Source: Lachnospiraceae bacterium
Lineage (GTDB): Bacteria; Bacillota; Clostridia; Lachnospirales; Lachnospiraceae
Length of the DNA stretch: 64,000 nt
Assembly: GCA_910574195.1 (NCBI GenBank)
Contig: CAJTBF010000010.1
Location: 1 to 64,000, forward strand
Direction of reading: 5' to 3'
Under the pieces are notes generated by a model. That model had not been told where the DNA came from. It saw only the letters and a list, made by a program, of their open reading frames with translations, and ran no database searches. Of this stretch, positions 8,564 to 16,331 are shown one piece after another. Numbering within the stretch: the first letter of the stretch is position 1; each line of letters begins with the position of its first letter. Both the position numbers and the translations under genes were made by a program.

Positions 8564-8896
8564 ATGAGAAATATGATTGCATACTGCGGGCTGGATTGTG
8601 AAAAATGCGACGCATATCTTGCAACAATCAATGATGACCAGATGTTGCGTGAGAAAACCGCAAAACTATGGGCCAAGTTAAATAATGCTCCCATTCTGCC
8701 TGAACATATCAACTGTGAAGGCTGTCGTGTTGATGGGATTAAAACTGTCTACTGCAATAGTCTTTGCGGTATTCGTCAATGTGCATTGAAAAAGGATGTG
8801 GCGACATGTGGTGACTGCCTGGACATGGAAAAATGTCAGACTGTTGGAGAGATCATCTCAAATAACCCCGACGCTTTAAAAAATCTGAAGGGATAG
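8564..8896 (+). CDS. DUF3795 Cys-rich small protein
   Basis: The 110-residue protein starts MIAYCGLDCEKCDAYLAT and has further CEGCRVDG, CNSLCGIRQC and CGDCLDMEKC clusters. This is the usual Cys spacing of DUF3795 proteins, which probably bind a metal or Fe-S centre. No function is established. The ATG at 8564 follows TTAGGAGG; an upstream frame from 8501 would overlap the permease and lacks a comparable site. It may be cotranscribed with the exporter but is found alone in many genomes. Confidence 0.7.
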   Translation: MRNMIAYCGLDCEKCDAYLATINDDQMLREKTAKLWAKLNNAPILPEHINCEGCRVDGIKTVYCNSLCGIRQCALKKDVATCGDCLDMEKCQTVGEIISNNPDALKNLKG

Positions 8897-8977
8897 ATTA
8901 TATATCAGTTTGACAACTTACAGCCTGTCGGAATTTTGAACAGAGGGCAAACCGTGAATCAGAGGGAGAATGATTTA

Positions 8978-9061
8978 ATGAAAGAATTTAGTCGAAAAGC
9001 AGAACAGATCATGGTTGATCAATATGGAAAAAGCCAAATAATTCGGAAGAGACACTTATAA
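8978..9061 (+). pseudogene. Possible N-terminal remnant of a pyridoxamine 5'-phosphate oxidase-family gene
   Basis: A 27-codon ORF (starts MKEFSRKAEQIMVDQYGKS, ends IIRKRHL) follows a GAGGGAGAA site. Its beginning matches my recollection of clostridial PPOX/FMN-binding proteins, which begin with a similar KEF..KA..IM...YGK helix and then a beta-barrel. The barrel is missing: the frame stops and an intrinsic terminator follows. I infer a deletion remnant; an independent small peptide is the alternative. The rest of 8897-9247 shows only the hairpin below. Confidence 0.4.
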
Positions 9062-9098
9062 TGCAGAGCAGACGGAAAAGGCAAAAATGGAAGAGCAT

Positions 9099-9136
9099 GG
9101 AAACGGCGGACGAAAAATTTCAACGTCCGCCGTTCC
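9099..9136. terminator. Intrinsic terminator, usable on both strands
   Basis: Arms AACGGCGGACG (9102-9112) and CGTCCGCCGTT (9124-9134) form a GC-rich 11-bp stem with pyrimidine-rich flanks. It lies between the small remnant and the convergent AraC gene. Confidence 0.65.
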
Positions 9137-9247
9137 TTCTTTACCTGGTTCTGTCTTTGTACTGGTTATTGCAAAAATTCTTCTTTGCTTTTTACCAATG
9201 CGTTTCCGGTTTCTTTGAGAATTCTGTTTTCTTGATCGTTGCTTTTC

Positions 9248-10093
9248 CTATTTTTTTACCACGGGAATCCATACTTCATATTTTGCGTTTTGCGGATCTG
9301 GATTCAGGTAAACTTCGATATCCGGTGCATTGGCGTACTCATAACCGGAAGTGGGAAGCCATTCGGTTACGATACGCTGCTCTAAATACTGGACGGATTG
9401 ATTGGTTCCCTCTCCGGGGAAAATAGCCCAGGTGGAAGCGGGAACGATATATTCCTCAAAGTCTTCTTTTTCTTTTGTAGTGGAAACGGCAATAAAATAT
9501 TTCCACTGTTCCGCATCGCCGCAGGCGCTGACTCCGAGAAGCCCCAGGGGTGGGGTATCCATTTTTCCGGCCAGCCTTTGGATGGTTCCGTTGGCGGCGG
9601 CGTCCACCCACATCTGCGGCACAATAGAAAAATTCTTTTCTATTTCCTGGTGCAGGGGGGCGGATACGCCGATAATCCGAAAGTCTTCTTTTGTTTCTAT
9701 ACGGTAATTCATCTCTTCCACTCCTTTCACAGTGATCTGGAATGTAATGGGAGGGTAAGATTTTACCGAAACGCCCTCTTCTTTCACAGAAGAAGGGGCC
9801 ACACCATGAATTGCCTGAAACGCCCGGTTGAATGCCGTCGGAGACTGATAGCCGTATTTTTCAGCAATGTCGATGATCCGTGCATTTCCGCCCTGTAAAT
9901 CGACGGCCGCTAAAGACATCTTTCTCCTTCGGATATATTCTGCCAGAGTGACGCCTGCCATGTAAGTGAACATTCTCTGGAAATGATAGGAAGAACAGCA
10001 GGCAATTCTTGCAAGTTGTTCCGCTTCAATCTCACCCGTCAAATGTCCCTCAATATAGTTTATGCTCTGATTTAATCTTTCCACCCATTCCAT
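9248..10093 (-). CDS. AraC-family regulator with GyrI-like effector domain
   Basis: The 281-residue protein begins with two AraC helix-turn-helix motifs (EQLARIACCSSYHFQRMF, then IIDIAEKYGYQSPTAFNRAF, residues about 20-105). A SOUL/GyrI-like small-molecule binding domain follows, ending EVYLNPDPQNAKYEVWIPV. This DNA-binding-first order is typical of Rob/SoxS-like multidrug and stress sensors. The ATG used has a strong AAAGGAGG seven bases away; the longer frame up to 10264 runs into the next gene and lacks a site. The target is unknown; no obvious pump is adjacent. Confidence 0.85.
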   Translation of the reverse strand: MEWVERLNQSINYIEGHLTGEIEAEQLARIACCSSYHFQRMFTYMAGVTLAEYIRRRKMSLAAVDLQGGNARIIDIAEKYGYQSPTAFNRAFQAIHGVAPSSVKEEGVSVKSYPPITFQITVKGVEEMNYRIETKEDFRIIGVSAPLHQEIEKNFSIVPQMWVDAAANGTIQRLAGKMDTPPLGLLGVSACGDAEQWKYFIAVSTTKEKEDFEEYIVPASTWAIFPGEGTNQSVQYLEQRIVTEWLPTSGYEYANAPDIEVYLNPDPQNAKYEVWIPVVKK

Positions 10094-10223
10094 ACAGATC
10101 CTCCTTTGTGGTGTAATTGATACCCCGTTATTATAAAAAAATTTTCTTTGCGTGTCCTCTCTTTCTCTGCACAAAAAAGAGAGGGATGCCAGGCATATGA
10201 AGAGTCTGTCCGATTTGAGGAGA

Positions 10224-10487
10224 TCACTCTTCAATAATCTGAATTTCCAGATAATCAAAATCAATGGAATCTAAAAAACTATCCTGGTAGAAGCGGGCCC
10301 TGTCATGTCGTTTAAAGTCGGTGATTGTGGTATCCAGCCAGATGGGCTGACTCAGATCAAATTCATAACAGATCGCTTCCAGAGCGTGAAAGATCTTATG
10401 CGTACGTGTATCGTCCGTTTCATCGCAGATGACGGTATCACAGATCAGATGATTGTTTTTCCATTCTTTTCCCCATAAACGGAACAT
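10224..10487 (-). CDS. Conserved hypothetical protein, about 87 residues
   Basis: A small acidic protein begins with FRLWGKEWKNNHL and contains CDTVICDETDDTRTHKIFHAL and IWLDTTITDFKRHDRARFY. I recognise this pattern from conserved uncharacterised clostridial proteins but know no function. Three closely spaced ATGs exist. The one at 10487 has GGGAGA nine bases upstream, whereas the one at 10496 is too close to that site. It lies upstream of the AraC gene on the same strand, about 130 bases away. Confidence 0.6.
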   Translation of the reverse strand: MFRLWGKEWKNNHLICDTVICDETDDTRTHKIFHALEAICYEFDLSQPIWLDTTITDFKRHDRARFYQDSFLDSIDFDYLEIQIIEE

Positions 10488-10681
10488 AAGCCACATTCTC
10501 CCTTTTTCGTCATGTATTTTTAATATGTAAAGTATACAGAAAAGCAAACAAAATGTAAAGAAAGTTTTGGATTACTTTTCACGGCTTTTTTCTAATACAA
10601 TTTTTTGTAGATTGTTCGAATAGAAAATGTTACAATAATACCGTTCAGGTTTTGACAGAACCAGGGAGAGGAGTCTGGGAC

Positions 10682-11740
10682 ATGAGAAGTATTTTGGATC
10701 GAATTTTTGTAGATGGTTTGAGCGGGATGGCGCAGGGCTTATTTGCCACCTTAATTATCGGGACAATTTTGCAGCAGGCCGGATTGTTTTTGGGAGGAGA
10801 GATGGGGGATTTAATCTATCTGACCGGGAAGATGGCCGCGGCCATGACCGGGGCCGGAATCGGCGTCGGAGTGGCAAGAAAATTTGAAGCCGGGCATTTG
10901 GTGGTGGTGTCTGCGGCTACAGCCGGCATGATCGGCGCCTTCGCCAGTAGTCTGCTGGCGGGAAATGTGATGCAGAGTAACGGCGCAATGGTCTTTTCCG
11001 GTCCGGGAGAGCCGTTGGGGGCTTTCGTAGCGGCATATCTAGCCATCGAGGTAGGAATTTTAATTGGAGGAAAGACCAGGCTGGATATTATTGTTACACC
11101 GTTGGTTTGTATCGGAGTGGGCGCCGCAGTGGGACTGTCTGTCGGACCGCCGATTTCAAAATTTATGGCTTGGCTTGGTTCTCTGATCAATTGGGGAACG
11201 GAACAGCAGCCATTTCTGATGGGAATTGTGGTTTCGGTTCTGATGGGAATGATTTTGACGTTACCGATCAGTTCGGCGGCCCTGGGAATTATTTTGAATT
11301 TGTCTGGGCTGGCTGCGGGTGCGGCAACTGTGGGATGTTGCTGTAATATGATTGGATTTGCGGTGGCAAGTTTCCGGGAGAACGGGATCAGCGGCCTGAT
11401 CTCGCAGGGAATTGGGACTTCCATGCTGCAGGTTCCTAATATCGTGAAAAGACCGTTGATCTGGGTTCCGGCTATTCTTTCCAGTGCAATTCTGGGACCG
11501 ATGGGAACATTGCTTTTCCATATGACAAATAATGCGACCGGATCCGGTATGGGTACCGCCGGTCTGGTAGGTCCGCTTATGACATGGCAGGTGATGGTAC
11601 AGACAGAACAGGCATTGGTGGTTCTGCTTAAAATACTGACCATTCAGATTGTGTTGCCGGCGGCGCTTACATTGGTAATTTCCGAATTTATGCGGAAGAA
11701 GGGCTGGATTCGATATGGCGATATGAAACTGGAGCTCTAG
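10682..11740 (+). CDS. PTS_EIIC_2-type membrane protein
   Basis: The 352-residue protein has about ten hydrophobic, Gly-rich segments. It starts IFVDGLSGMAQGLFATLIIG and carries characteristic stretches such as AGHLVVVSAATAGMIGAF and GEPLGAFVAAYLAIEVG. This matches the PF13303-type EIIC-like family. These proteins lack attached IIA/IIB domains, and none lie nearby, so sugar phosphorylation is doubtful. The family is often found alone in Firmicutes, and the substrate is unknown. AGGGAGAGGAG precedes the ATG. The gene stands alone between the AraC region and the alarmone synthetase. Confidence 0.8.
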   Translation: MRSILDRIFVDGLSGMAQGLFATLIIGTILQQAGLFLGGEMGDLIYLTGKMAAAMTGAGIGVGVARKFEAGHLVVVSAATAGMIGAFASSLLAGNVMQSNGAMVFSGPGEPLGAFVAAYLAIEVGILIGGKTRLDIIVTPLVCIGVGAAVGLSVGPPISKFMAWLGSLINWGTEQQPFLMGIVVSVLMGMILTLPISSAALGIILNLSGLAAGAATVGCCCNMIGFAVASFRENGISGLISQGIGTSMLQVPNIVKRPLIWVPAILSSAILGPMGTLLFHMTNNATGSGMGTAGLVGPLMTWQVMVQTEQALVVLLKILTIQIVLPAALTLVISEFMRKKGWIRYGDMKLEL

Positions 11741-11824
11741 TTTTTCGATCATATCATGTTACGGTTCGAAGCCTGTGGCGTGAACAGCAGTCATATCATT
11801 ACAGCGAAAAAGTGCAGGAAATCA

Positions 11825-11853
11825 ATGACATTTGAAGATGGATATGATATAAT
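11825..11853 (+). promoter_or_regulatory. Promoter for the alarmone synthetase gene
   Basis: ATGACA (11825-11830) and TATAAT (11848-11853) are spaced 17 bases, 65 bases upstream of the chosen start codon. It rules out the far-upstream start at 11756. Confidence 0.65.
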
Positions 11854-11917
11854 GAATAAATATGTATCACAAGAAAAGAAATTTTTTAATGTTCCAGATG
11901 TAAAGGAGGTGGATAAG

Positions 11918-12577
11918 ATGAGAGGGGAACAGCAGATGCAGGATGCTATCAGGAATTATGAGGATATTGACAGTTGGAAAACGGTAATTTTTCTGTACAG
12001 CGCTGCATTAAAAGAAGTGGGGACCAAGTTGGAGATTCTCAATGAGGAGTTTCAGCATGTGCATAAATATAATCCAATCGAACATATTAAAACCCGTATT
12101 AAAACGCCGGAAAGCATTGTAAAGAAGTTAAAGCGTTATGGGCGGGAGTCCTCCATTGAGAATATGGTAAAGTATATCAATGATATTGCAGGAGTCCGCC
12201 TGATCTGTTCTTTTACTTCGGATATCTACCGCCTGGCGGAGATGATAGGCAATCAAAGTGACCTGAAAGTGCTGAGTATCAAAGATTATATTAAGAACCC
12301 TAAGGAAAGTGGGTACAAGAGTTATCATATGCTTGTGACGGTACCGATTTTTCTGTCGGATAGTGTGGTAGATACAAAGGTGGAGCTTCAGATCCGGACA
12401 ATTGCGATGGATTTCTGGGCCAGCCTGGAACACAAAATTTATTATAAATTTGAAGGAAATGCACCGGAATACATCAGTAGAGAACTGCGGGAATGTGCGC
12501 AGATGGTTTCGGAGCTGGATGATAAAATGTTGTCATTGAATGAGGCGATTCAGGCATGTCTGAATGATGCCGGATGA
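11918..12577 (+). CDS. Small (p)ppGpp synthetase (RelQ/RelP type)
   Basis: The 219-residue protein is a stand-alone RelA/SpoT synthetase domain. It has the substrate region with VKKLKRYGRES and YINDIAGVRLICSF, the ESGYKSYHMLV motif, and ELQIRTIAMDFWASLEHKI, which is diagnostic of small alarmone synthetases. It lacks an HD hydrolase domain and TGS/ACT regulatory domains, as expected for this class. It would transfer pyrophosphate from ATP to GDP or GTP. The start was chosen at AAAGGAGGT-ggataag-ATG, downstream of a clear promoter. A separate small HD hydrolase of the MESH1 kind is encoded at 26457-27050 but is not linked. Confidence 0.9.
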   Translation: MRGEQQMQDAIRNYEDIDSWKTVIFLYSAALKEVGTKLEILNEEFQHVHKYNPIEHIKTRIKTPESIVKKLKRYGRESSIENMVKYINDIAGVRLICSFTSDIYRLAEMIGNQSDLKVLSIKDYIKNPKESGYKSYHMLVTVPIFLSDSVVDTKVELQIRTIAMDFWASLEHKIYYKFEGNAPEYISRELRECAQMVSELDDKMLSLNEAIQACLNDAG

Positions 12578-12609
12578 TAGGATATGGAAAAATCATAATA
12601 TAAGATTTT

Positions 12610-12667
12610 GAGAAGATACCTCTTGAGCAGGAACGGAAAATACCTGATCTGCTTAAGGGGTATTTTT
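12610..12667 (+). terminator. Intrinsic terminator after the alarmone synthetase
   Basis: Long imperfect arms ATACCTCTT-GAGCAG and CTGCTT-AAGGGGTAT are followed by TTTTTT. It separates the gene from the metal-resistance promoter. Confidence 0.7.
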
Positions 12668-12693
12668 TGTAAGAAAGAAGCAGTAAAATTCTC

Positions 12694-12722
12694 TTGACAA
12701 ATGGAACAAATTGTGATTATAT
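12694..12722 (+). promoter_or_regulatory. Promoter of the His-rich P-type ATPase gene
   Basis: TTGACA (12694-12699) and TTATAT (12717-12722) are spaced 17 bases and followed immediately by the candidate ArsR operator. Confidence 0.65.
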
Positions 12723-12726
12723 GAAC

Positions 12727-12746
12727 ATATGAACAGCTATTCATAT
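12727..12746. promoter_or_regulatory. Candidate ArsR/SmtB-type operator
   Basis: Perfect inverted repeat ATATGAA - CAGCTA - TTCATAT. The TGAA-N6-TTCA core matches the operator type bound by zinc/cadmium-sensing ArsR proteins. It overlaps the expected transcription start of the ATPase gene. The likely ligand is the CadC-like protein encoded at 15860. Confidence 0.7.
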
Positions 12747-12775
12747 GAAATATGAATGTATGGAGGGAGAGGAAT

Positions 12776-15385
12776 ATGAGAACTGCAGAAAAAGAAAATG
12801 AAATTATGCATAGAAAAAGTACAGAAGAAATACGTTGTGACAGCAATAAACAGAATTCTCATGAGGGGGGACACCATCATCACTATGAGCATTCCCATGG
12901 AGAGAGCTGCGGCTGCGGTCATGGCAATGAGGGAGAGGCCCATCATCCCCATCATGAGCATTCCCATGAAGAGAGTTGCGGCTGCGGTCATGACCACGAG
13001 GGAGAGGCCCATCATCCTCATCATGAGCATTCCCATGAAGAGAGCTGTGGCTGCGGTCATGATCATGAAGGAGAAGTCCATCATTCTCATCATGAGCATT
13101 CTCATGAAGAGAGCTGTGGCTGCGGTCATGATCATGAAGGAGAAGTCCATCATTCTCATCATGAGCATTCCCATGAAGAGAGCTGCGGCTGCGGTCATGA
13201 TCATGGAGAAGCGGGACACCACCATGAGGTAGTGGAACGGCGGCCGGTGAATCACGCGTATGATCATGTAAAGAAGCAGGTTTATATATTGGAAAATCTG
13301 GGATGTGCCAATTGTGCAGCAAAGATGGAGCGAAAGATTCAGGAGTTGCCGCAGGTTGATTTTGCGAATCTGACTTACGCGACAAAGAAACTTCAGATCG
13401 TAACAAATACAGAGGAAGAGCTATTGCCTGTCTTTCAAAAAATCTGTTCTTCCATTGAGGATGGCGTGATTGTAAAAAAGCAGGAATCTAAGCAGGGAAC
13501 CGCAGAGCGGAAAGCGTTGGAGAAAGAAAAAGCACAGAAAAATCGAAAGGATTTTCTGGAACTGGGAATCGGCGCAGTGTTTTTTGCGGCTGGAATTGTG
13601 GCAGAAAAGTATAGCCCTTTTGTCTCGGGAGTCCTTATGTTGATTGCATATCTTGTGCTGGGAAGACATGTGCTTTTGACTGCAGGGAAGAATATGATAA
13701 AGGGGCATGTGTTTGATGAGAATTTCCTGATGAGTATTGCAACCCTTGGTGCGTTTGCAATTCAGGAGTTTACGGAAGCAGTCGGTGTCATGTTGTTTTA
13801 TCGTATTGGGGAATTATTTGAAGAGATCGCAGTTGCACGCAGCAGAAGTCAGATTATGGATGCCGTGGATCTGCGCCCGGAGGTGGTTAACCGTGTGCAG
13901 GGGACGGAGGTACAGGTGGTTCCGGCAGAAGAGGTGAAGATCGGGGATCTTTTGGTGGTGCGTCCGGGAGACCGAATTCCGTTAGATGGAATCATCATGG
14001 AAGGAGAAAGCCGAATCGATACTTCTGCGGTGACCGGAGAGCCGGTTCCGGTGTCTGTAAGCAGTGGGGATGCCGTGCTTTCCGGATGTGTGAATACGTC
14101 CGGATTGCTCAAGATGAAAGTAGAAAAAGCATTGGAAGATTCCATGGTAACAAAAATTCTGGATTCTGTGGAGAATGCAGCGGCAAGTAAACCAAAGATT
14201 GATCGTTTTATTACAAGATTTTCCAGAGTGTATACTCCCATTGTGGTGGCATTGGCAGCCGCGACGGCCCTTTTACCTTCTTTATTTACCGGGGAATGGG
14301 AATACTGGATATATACGGCGTTGACGTTTCTGGTCATTAGTTGTCCATGTGCGCTGGTATTGAGTGTGCCGTTGGCATTTTTTTCAGGAATTGGTGCAGG
14401 TTCCAAACGGGGAATTTTGTTTAAGGGCGGCGTGGCAATGGAAGCATTGCAGGATGTAAAGGCGGTTGTGATGGATAAAACCGGAACAATCACTGAAGGA
14501 AATTTTGTTCTGCAGAAAGTAATTCCGGCCAAAGAATATACGGCGGAGCAGATTCTTGCCTGGGCGGGAAGCTGTGAGCAGAATTCCACGCATCCCATAG
14601 CGGTTAGTATTGTGAATGCAGCAAAGGAACAGAAGGAAGAAACGGAATGGCCGGATCAGATAGAAGAGATCGCCGGGAAAGGAATCCGGGCTAAAATCGC
14701 GGCAGGAACATTGATTTGTGGAAATCGGACACTGCTGGAGGAAGCGCATGTAGCGTTGGAGGAATACCATGCACAAAATTATGGGACAGAAGTATTGCTT
14801 GCAATCAACGGAGTGTATGCGGGATGCCTTCAGATTGCGGATACCGTGAAGGAGGATGCGAAACCTGCGATTTGGGAAATGAAAAAACAGGGACTGGTCA
14901 CAGCCATGTTGACAGGAGATGCACCGGAAAGTGCGCAGGCAGTTGCCAAAGAGACAGGAATTGACGAAATTCACGCAAAATTATTGCCGGAACAGAAACT
15001 GCAGGAACTGACACAGATCAGAAATACACATGGCGGCGTATTGTTTGTCGGAGACGGGATCAATGACGCGCCAGTATTGGCCGGTGCGGATGTAGGTGCG
15101 GCCATGGGCAGCGGTGCAGACGCAGCAATTGAAGCAGCGGATGTGGTATTTATGAATTCGGCAATGAGCGCGATTCCGCAGGCAGTGTCCATTGCCAGGG
15201 AAACCGGCCGGATTGCAAAACAGAACGTGGTGTTTGCATTATTGATTAAAGCAGCCGTTATGTTGCTCGGCTTGGCAGGAATGGCGAATATGTGGATGGC
15301 GGTCTTTGCGGATACCGGAGTGGCTATGCTGTGCATTTTAAACTCCGTTCGTATTTTGTATGCCCGCTCGGATATTCTGCATTGA
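12776..15385 (+). CDS. Zn/Cd/Pb-type P1B ATPase with His/Cys-rich tandem-repeat N-terminus
   Basis: The 869-residue exporter has three parts. Residues about 30-155 are almost entirely His, Glu, Cys and Gly in five copies of a 23-residue repeat. Next is one heavy-metal-associated domain with GCANCAAKME. The ATPase core has TGEPVP, the metal-site SCPCALVLS, phosphorylation motif DKTGTIT, the HP motif NSTHPIAVS and GDGINDAPVL. CPC with Cys-Ala-Leu points to divalent soft metals (Zn, Cd, Pb). The start at 12776 follows GGAGGGAGAGG. It is preceded by an ArsR-type operator although the repressor gene lies downstream. Confidence 0.92.
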   Translation: MRTAEKENEIMHRKSTEEIRCDSNKQNSHEGGHHHHYEHSHGESCGCGHGNEGEAHHPHHEHSHEESCGCGHDHEGEAHHPHHEHSHEESCGCGHDHEGEVHHSHHEHSHEESCGCGHDHEGEVHHSHHEHSHEESCGCGHDHGEAGHHHEVVERRPVNHAYDHVKKQVYILENLGCANCAAKMERKIQELPQVDFANLTYATKKLQIVTNTEEELLPVFQKICSSIEDGVIVKKQESKQGTAERKALEKEKAQKNRKDFLELGIGAVFFAAGIVAEKYSPFVSGVLMLIAYLVLGRHVLLTAGKNMIKGHVFDENFLMSIATLGAFAIQEFTEAVGVMLFYRIGELFEEIAVARSRSQIMDAVDLRPEVVNRVQGTEVQVVPAEEVKIGDLLVVRPGDRIPLDGIIMEGESRIDTSAVTGEPVPVSVSSGDAVLSGCVNTSGLLKMKVEKALEDSMVTKILDSVENAAASKPKIDRFITRFSRVYTPIVVALAAATALLPSLFTGEWEYWIYTALTFLVISCPCALVLSVPLAFFSGIGAGSKRGILFKGGVAMEALQDVKAVVMDKTGTITEGNFVLQKVIPAKEYTAEQILAWAGSCEQNSTHPIAVSIVNAAKEQKEETEWPDQIEEIAGKGIRAKIAAGTLICGNRTLLEEAHVALEEYHAQNYGTEVLLAINGVYAGCLQIADTVKEDAKPAIWEMKKQGLVTAMLTGDAPESAQAVAKETGIDEIHAKLLPEQKLQELTQIRNTHGGVLFVGDGINDAPVLAGADVGAAMGSGADAAIEAADVVFMNSAMSAIPQAVSIARETGRIAKQNVVFALLIKAAVMLLGLAGMANMWMAVFADTGVAMLCILNSVRILYARSDILH
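12890..13228 (+). repeat. Five in-frame 69-bp repeats encoding a metal-binding tail
   Basis: Units begin near 12890, 12959, 13028, 13097 and 13166. Each encodes HSH-x-ESCGCGH followed by His/Glu runs. Copies 3 and 4 are nearly identical, suggesting recent unit expansion; copy 5 is shorter. The period is a multiple of three, so copy number can change without frameshift. Confidence 0.9.
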
Positions 15386-15510
15386 ATACTTTTCGGCGGG
15401 TGGACGCGTGCGTCCGGCAAGGTATACTCGTCCGGGTATCCTGTATCCGATGTGCTTCGTACGAGCGGACGGCTTACGCCGTCTAATGAGGTAAGTTTTT
15501 TGTTTTTCAT

Positions 15511-15548
15511 TTGCGTCTTCTCCTTTTTTGAGAGAGGGCGCAATTTTT
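15511..15548 (+). terminator. Intrinsic terminator downstream of the His-rich ATPase
   Basis: Arms TTGCGTC...CTC and GAG...GGCGCAA form a stem with one internal mismatch region, followed by TTTTT. It lies 125 bases after the ATPase stop. Confidence 0.55.
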
Positions 15549-15712
15549 ATGCAATAGTACGCAGAGAAGCTACCGTCCCATTCTAAGTTGCTTTTAGCAG
15601 GAGAATGGCGGCAATCCAGGTGGAATGCATATCCTATGTCACCAGGCAGTACGATGCCTGATGCGGTAAGTAACAACCGTTGCAGATTTCCGGAAGGAAG
15701 GGAGGAACTTGC

Positions 15713-15741
15713 TTGACCGTATTATGGATTTCACGTATAAT
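15713..15741 (+). promoter_or_regulatory. Promoter of the arsR-ATPase operon
   Basis: TTGACC (15713-15718) and TATAAT (15736-15741) are spaced 17 bases, about 120 bases upstream of the arsR start. This near-consensus sigma-A promoter gives the regulator its own transcript. Confidence 0.7.
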
Positions 15742-15859
15742 GATAAAATACGGAAAAAGGACAGATTCTTGCATAGTCTGCCCACTGGTGCGAAGCACAT
15801 CGGATACGGGATGCCCGGATGGGTAATAGTACAGGATTAGGCGGACAGGAGGATGGAAT

Positions 15860-16219
15860 ATGGGAAAAATGGAAGTGGAGCATTGCGATTTTGTGCATGT
15901 ACATCAGGATGTAGTGGAGGATGTGAAAAGCCGCCTTCCGGCAGTGGAGGAACTGCAGGAATTGGCCGGGCTTTTTAAAGTTTTTGGAGATTCTACGAGA
16001 ATTCGCATTTTATATGTATTGTTTCAAAGAGAGATGTGTGTGTGTGATCTTGCACAGATACTGGATATGTCCCAGTCTGCCATTTCCCATCAGCTTCGGG
16101 TCTTAAAGCAGACAAAGCTGGTAACAAATCGGAGGGAAGGAAAGACCGTATTTTACTCCCTGGCCGATGGACATATCGAAACCATTCTGAATCAGGGGAT
16201 GGAACATATTCAGGAATAG
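15860..16219 (+). CDS. ArsR/SmtB-family metal sensor (CadC-like)
   Basis: The 119-residue winged-helix repressor has the recognition region MSQSAISHQLRVLKQTKLV and the wing REGKTVFYSL. The pair in EMCVCDLAQ matches the alpha-3N Cys site of CadC-type sensors. The His- and Cys-containing start (HCDFVHVH) and a C-terminal DGHIETILNQGMEHI could complete alpha-3N and alpha-5 metal sites. It should derepress the ATPase genes on Cd, Pb or Zn. AGGAGG precedes the ATG. It is transcribed with the second ATPase, while its likely operator lies before the first. Confidence 0.88.
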   Translation: MGKMEVEHCDFVHVHQDVVEDVKSRLPAVEELQELAGLFKVFGDSTRIRILYVLFQREMCVCDLAQILDMSQSAISHQLRVLKQTKLVTNRREGKTVFYSLADGHIETILNQGMEHIQE

Positions 16220-16273
16220 ATCCGGCGGTATTGTCTGATGGGAGAACCGGTAGGATCAGATAAAAGAACAACG

Positions 16274-16289
16274 TGTCGACACGTCGACA
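16274..16289. repeat. Short perfect inverted repeat between arsR and the second ATPase
   Basis: TGTCGAC - AC - GTCGACA lies about 55 bases after the arsR stop. It could be an RNA hairpin or protein site. It has no T-run and no similarity to the upstream ArsR operator. Confidence 0.35.
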
Positions 16290-16331
16290 GAACAGACATA
16301 TCAAGGAAAAAGAAAAAAGAGGTGGCCCACA

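Larger units (their letters stand above)
15432..15818. repeat. Spacer bounded by 30-bp inverted repeats
   Basis: The sequence at about 15432-15461 reappears as its reverse complement at about 15788-15818, sharing the core CGAAGCACATCGGATAC and a matching GGAT-x-CCCGG end. Both copies would encode the peptide LVRSTSDTG in the same relative frame. In between are a GACGGC-TTAC-GCCGTC hairpin (15469-15484), a terminator-like hairpin and the arsR promoter, but no gene. It could be a miniature mobile element or a remnant. Confidence 0.5.

Noticed and set aside
12890-13228. Regular direct repeats resembling a CRISPR-like array
   Set aside because: They are 69-bp coding units in frame within the P-type ATPase, without spacers and without cas genes.
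12798-13232. Alternative-frame ORFs across the His-rich repeats
   Set aside because: Repetition of the 69-bp unit keeps all frames open; composition is Met/Ile-rich low complexity and the true frame continues into the ATPase.
15338-15676. Minus-strand ORF with a ribosome site starting MKNKKLTSLDG
   Set aside because: It runs into the antisense strand of the ATPase gene and matches nothing known; the start coincides with a terminator hairpin. Kept only as part of the inverted-repeat finding.
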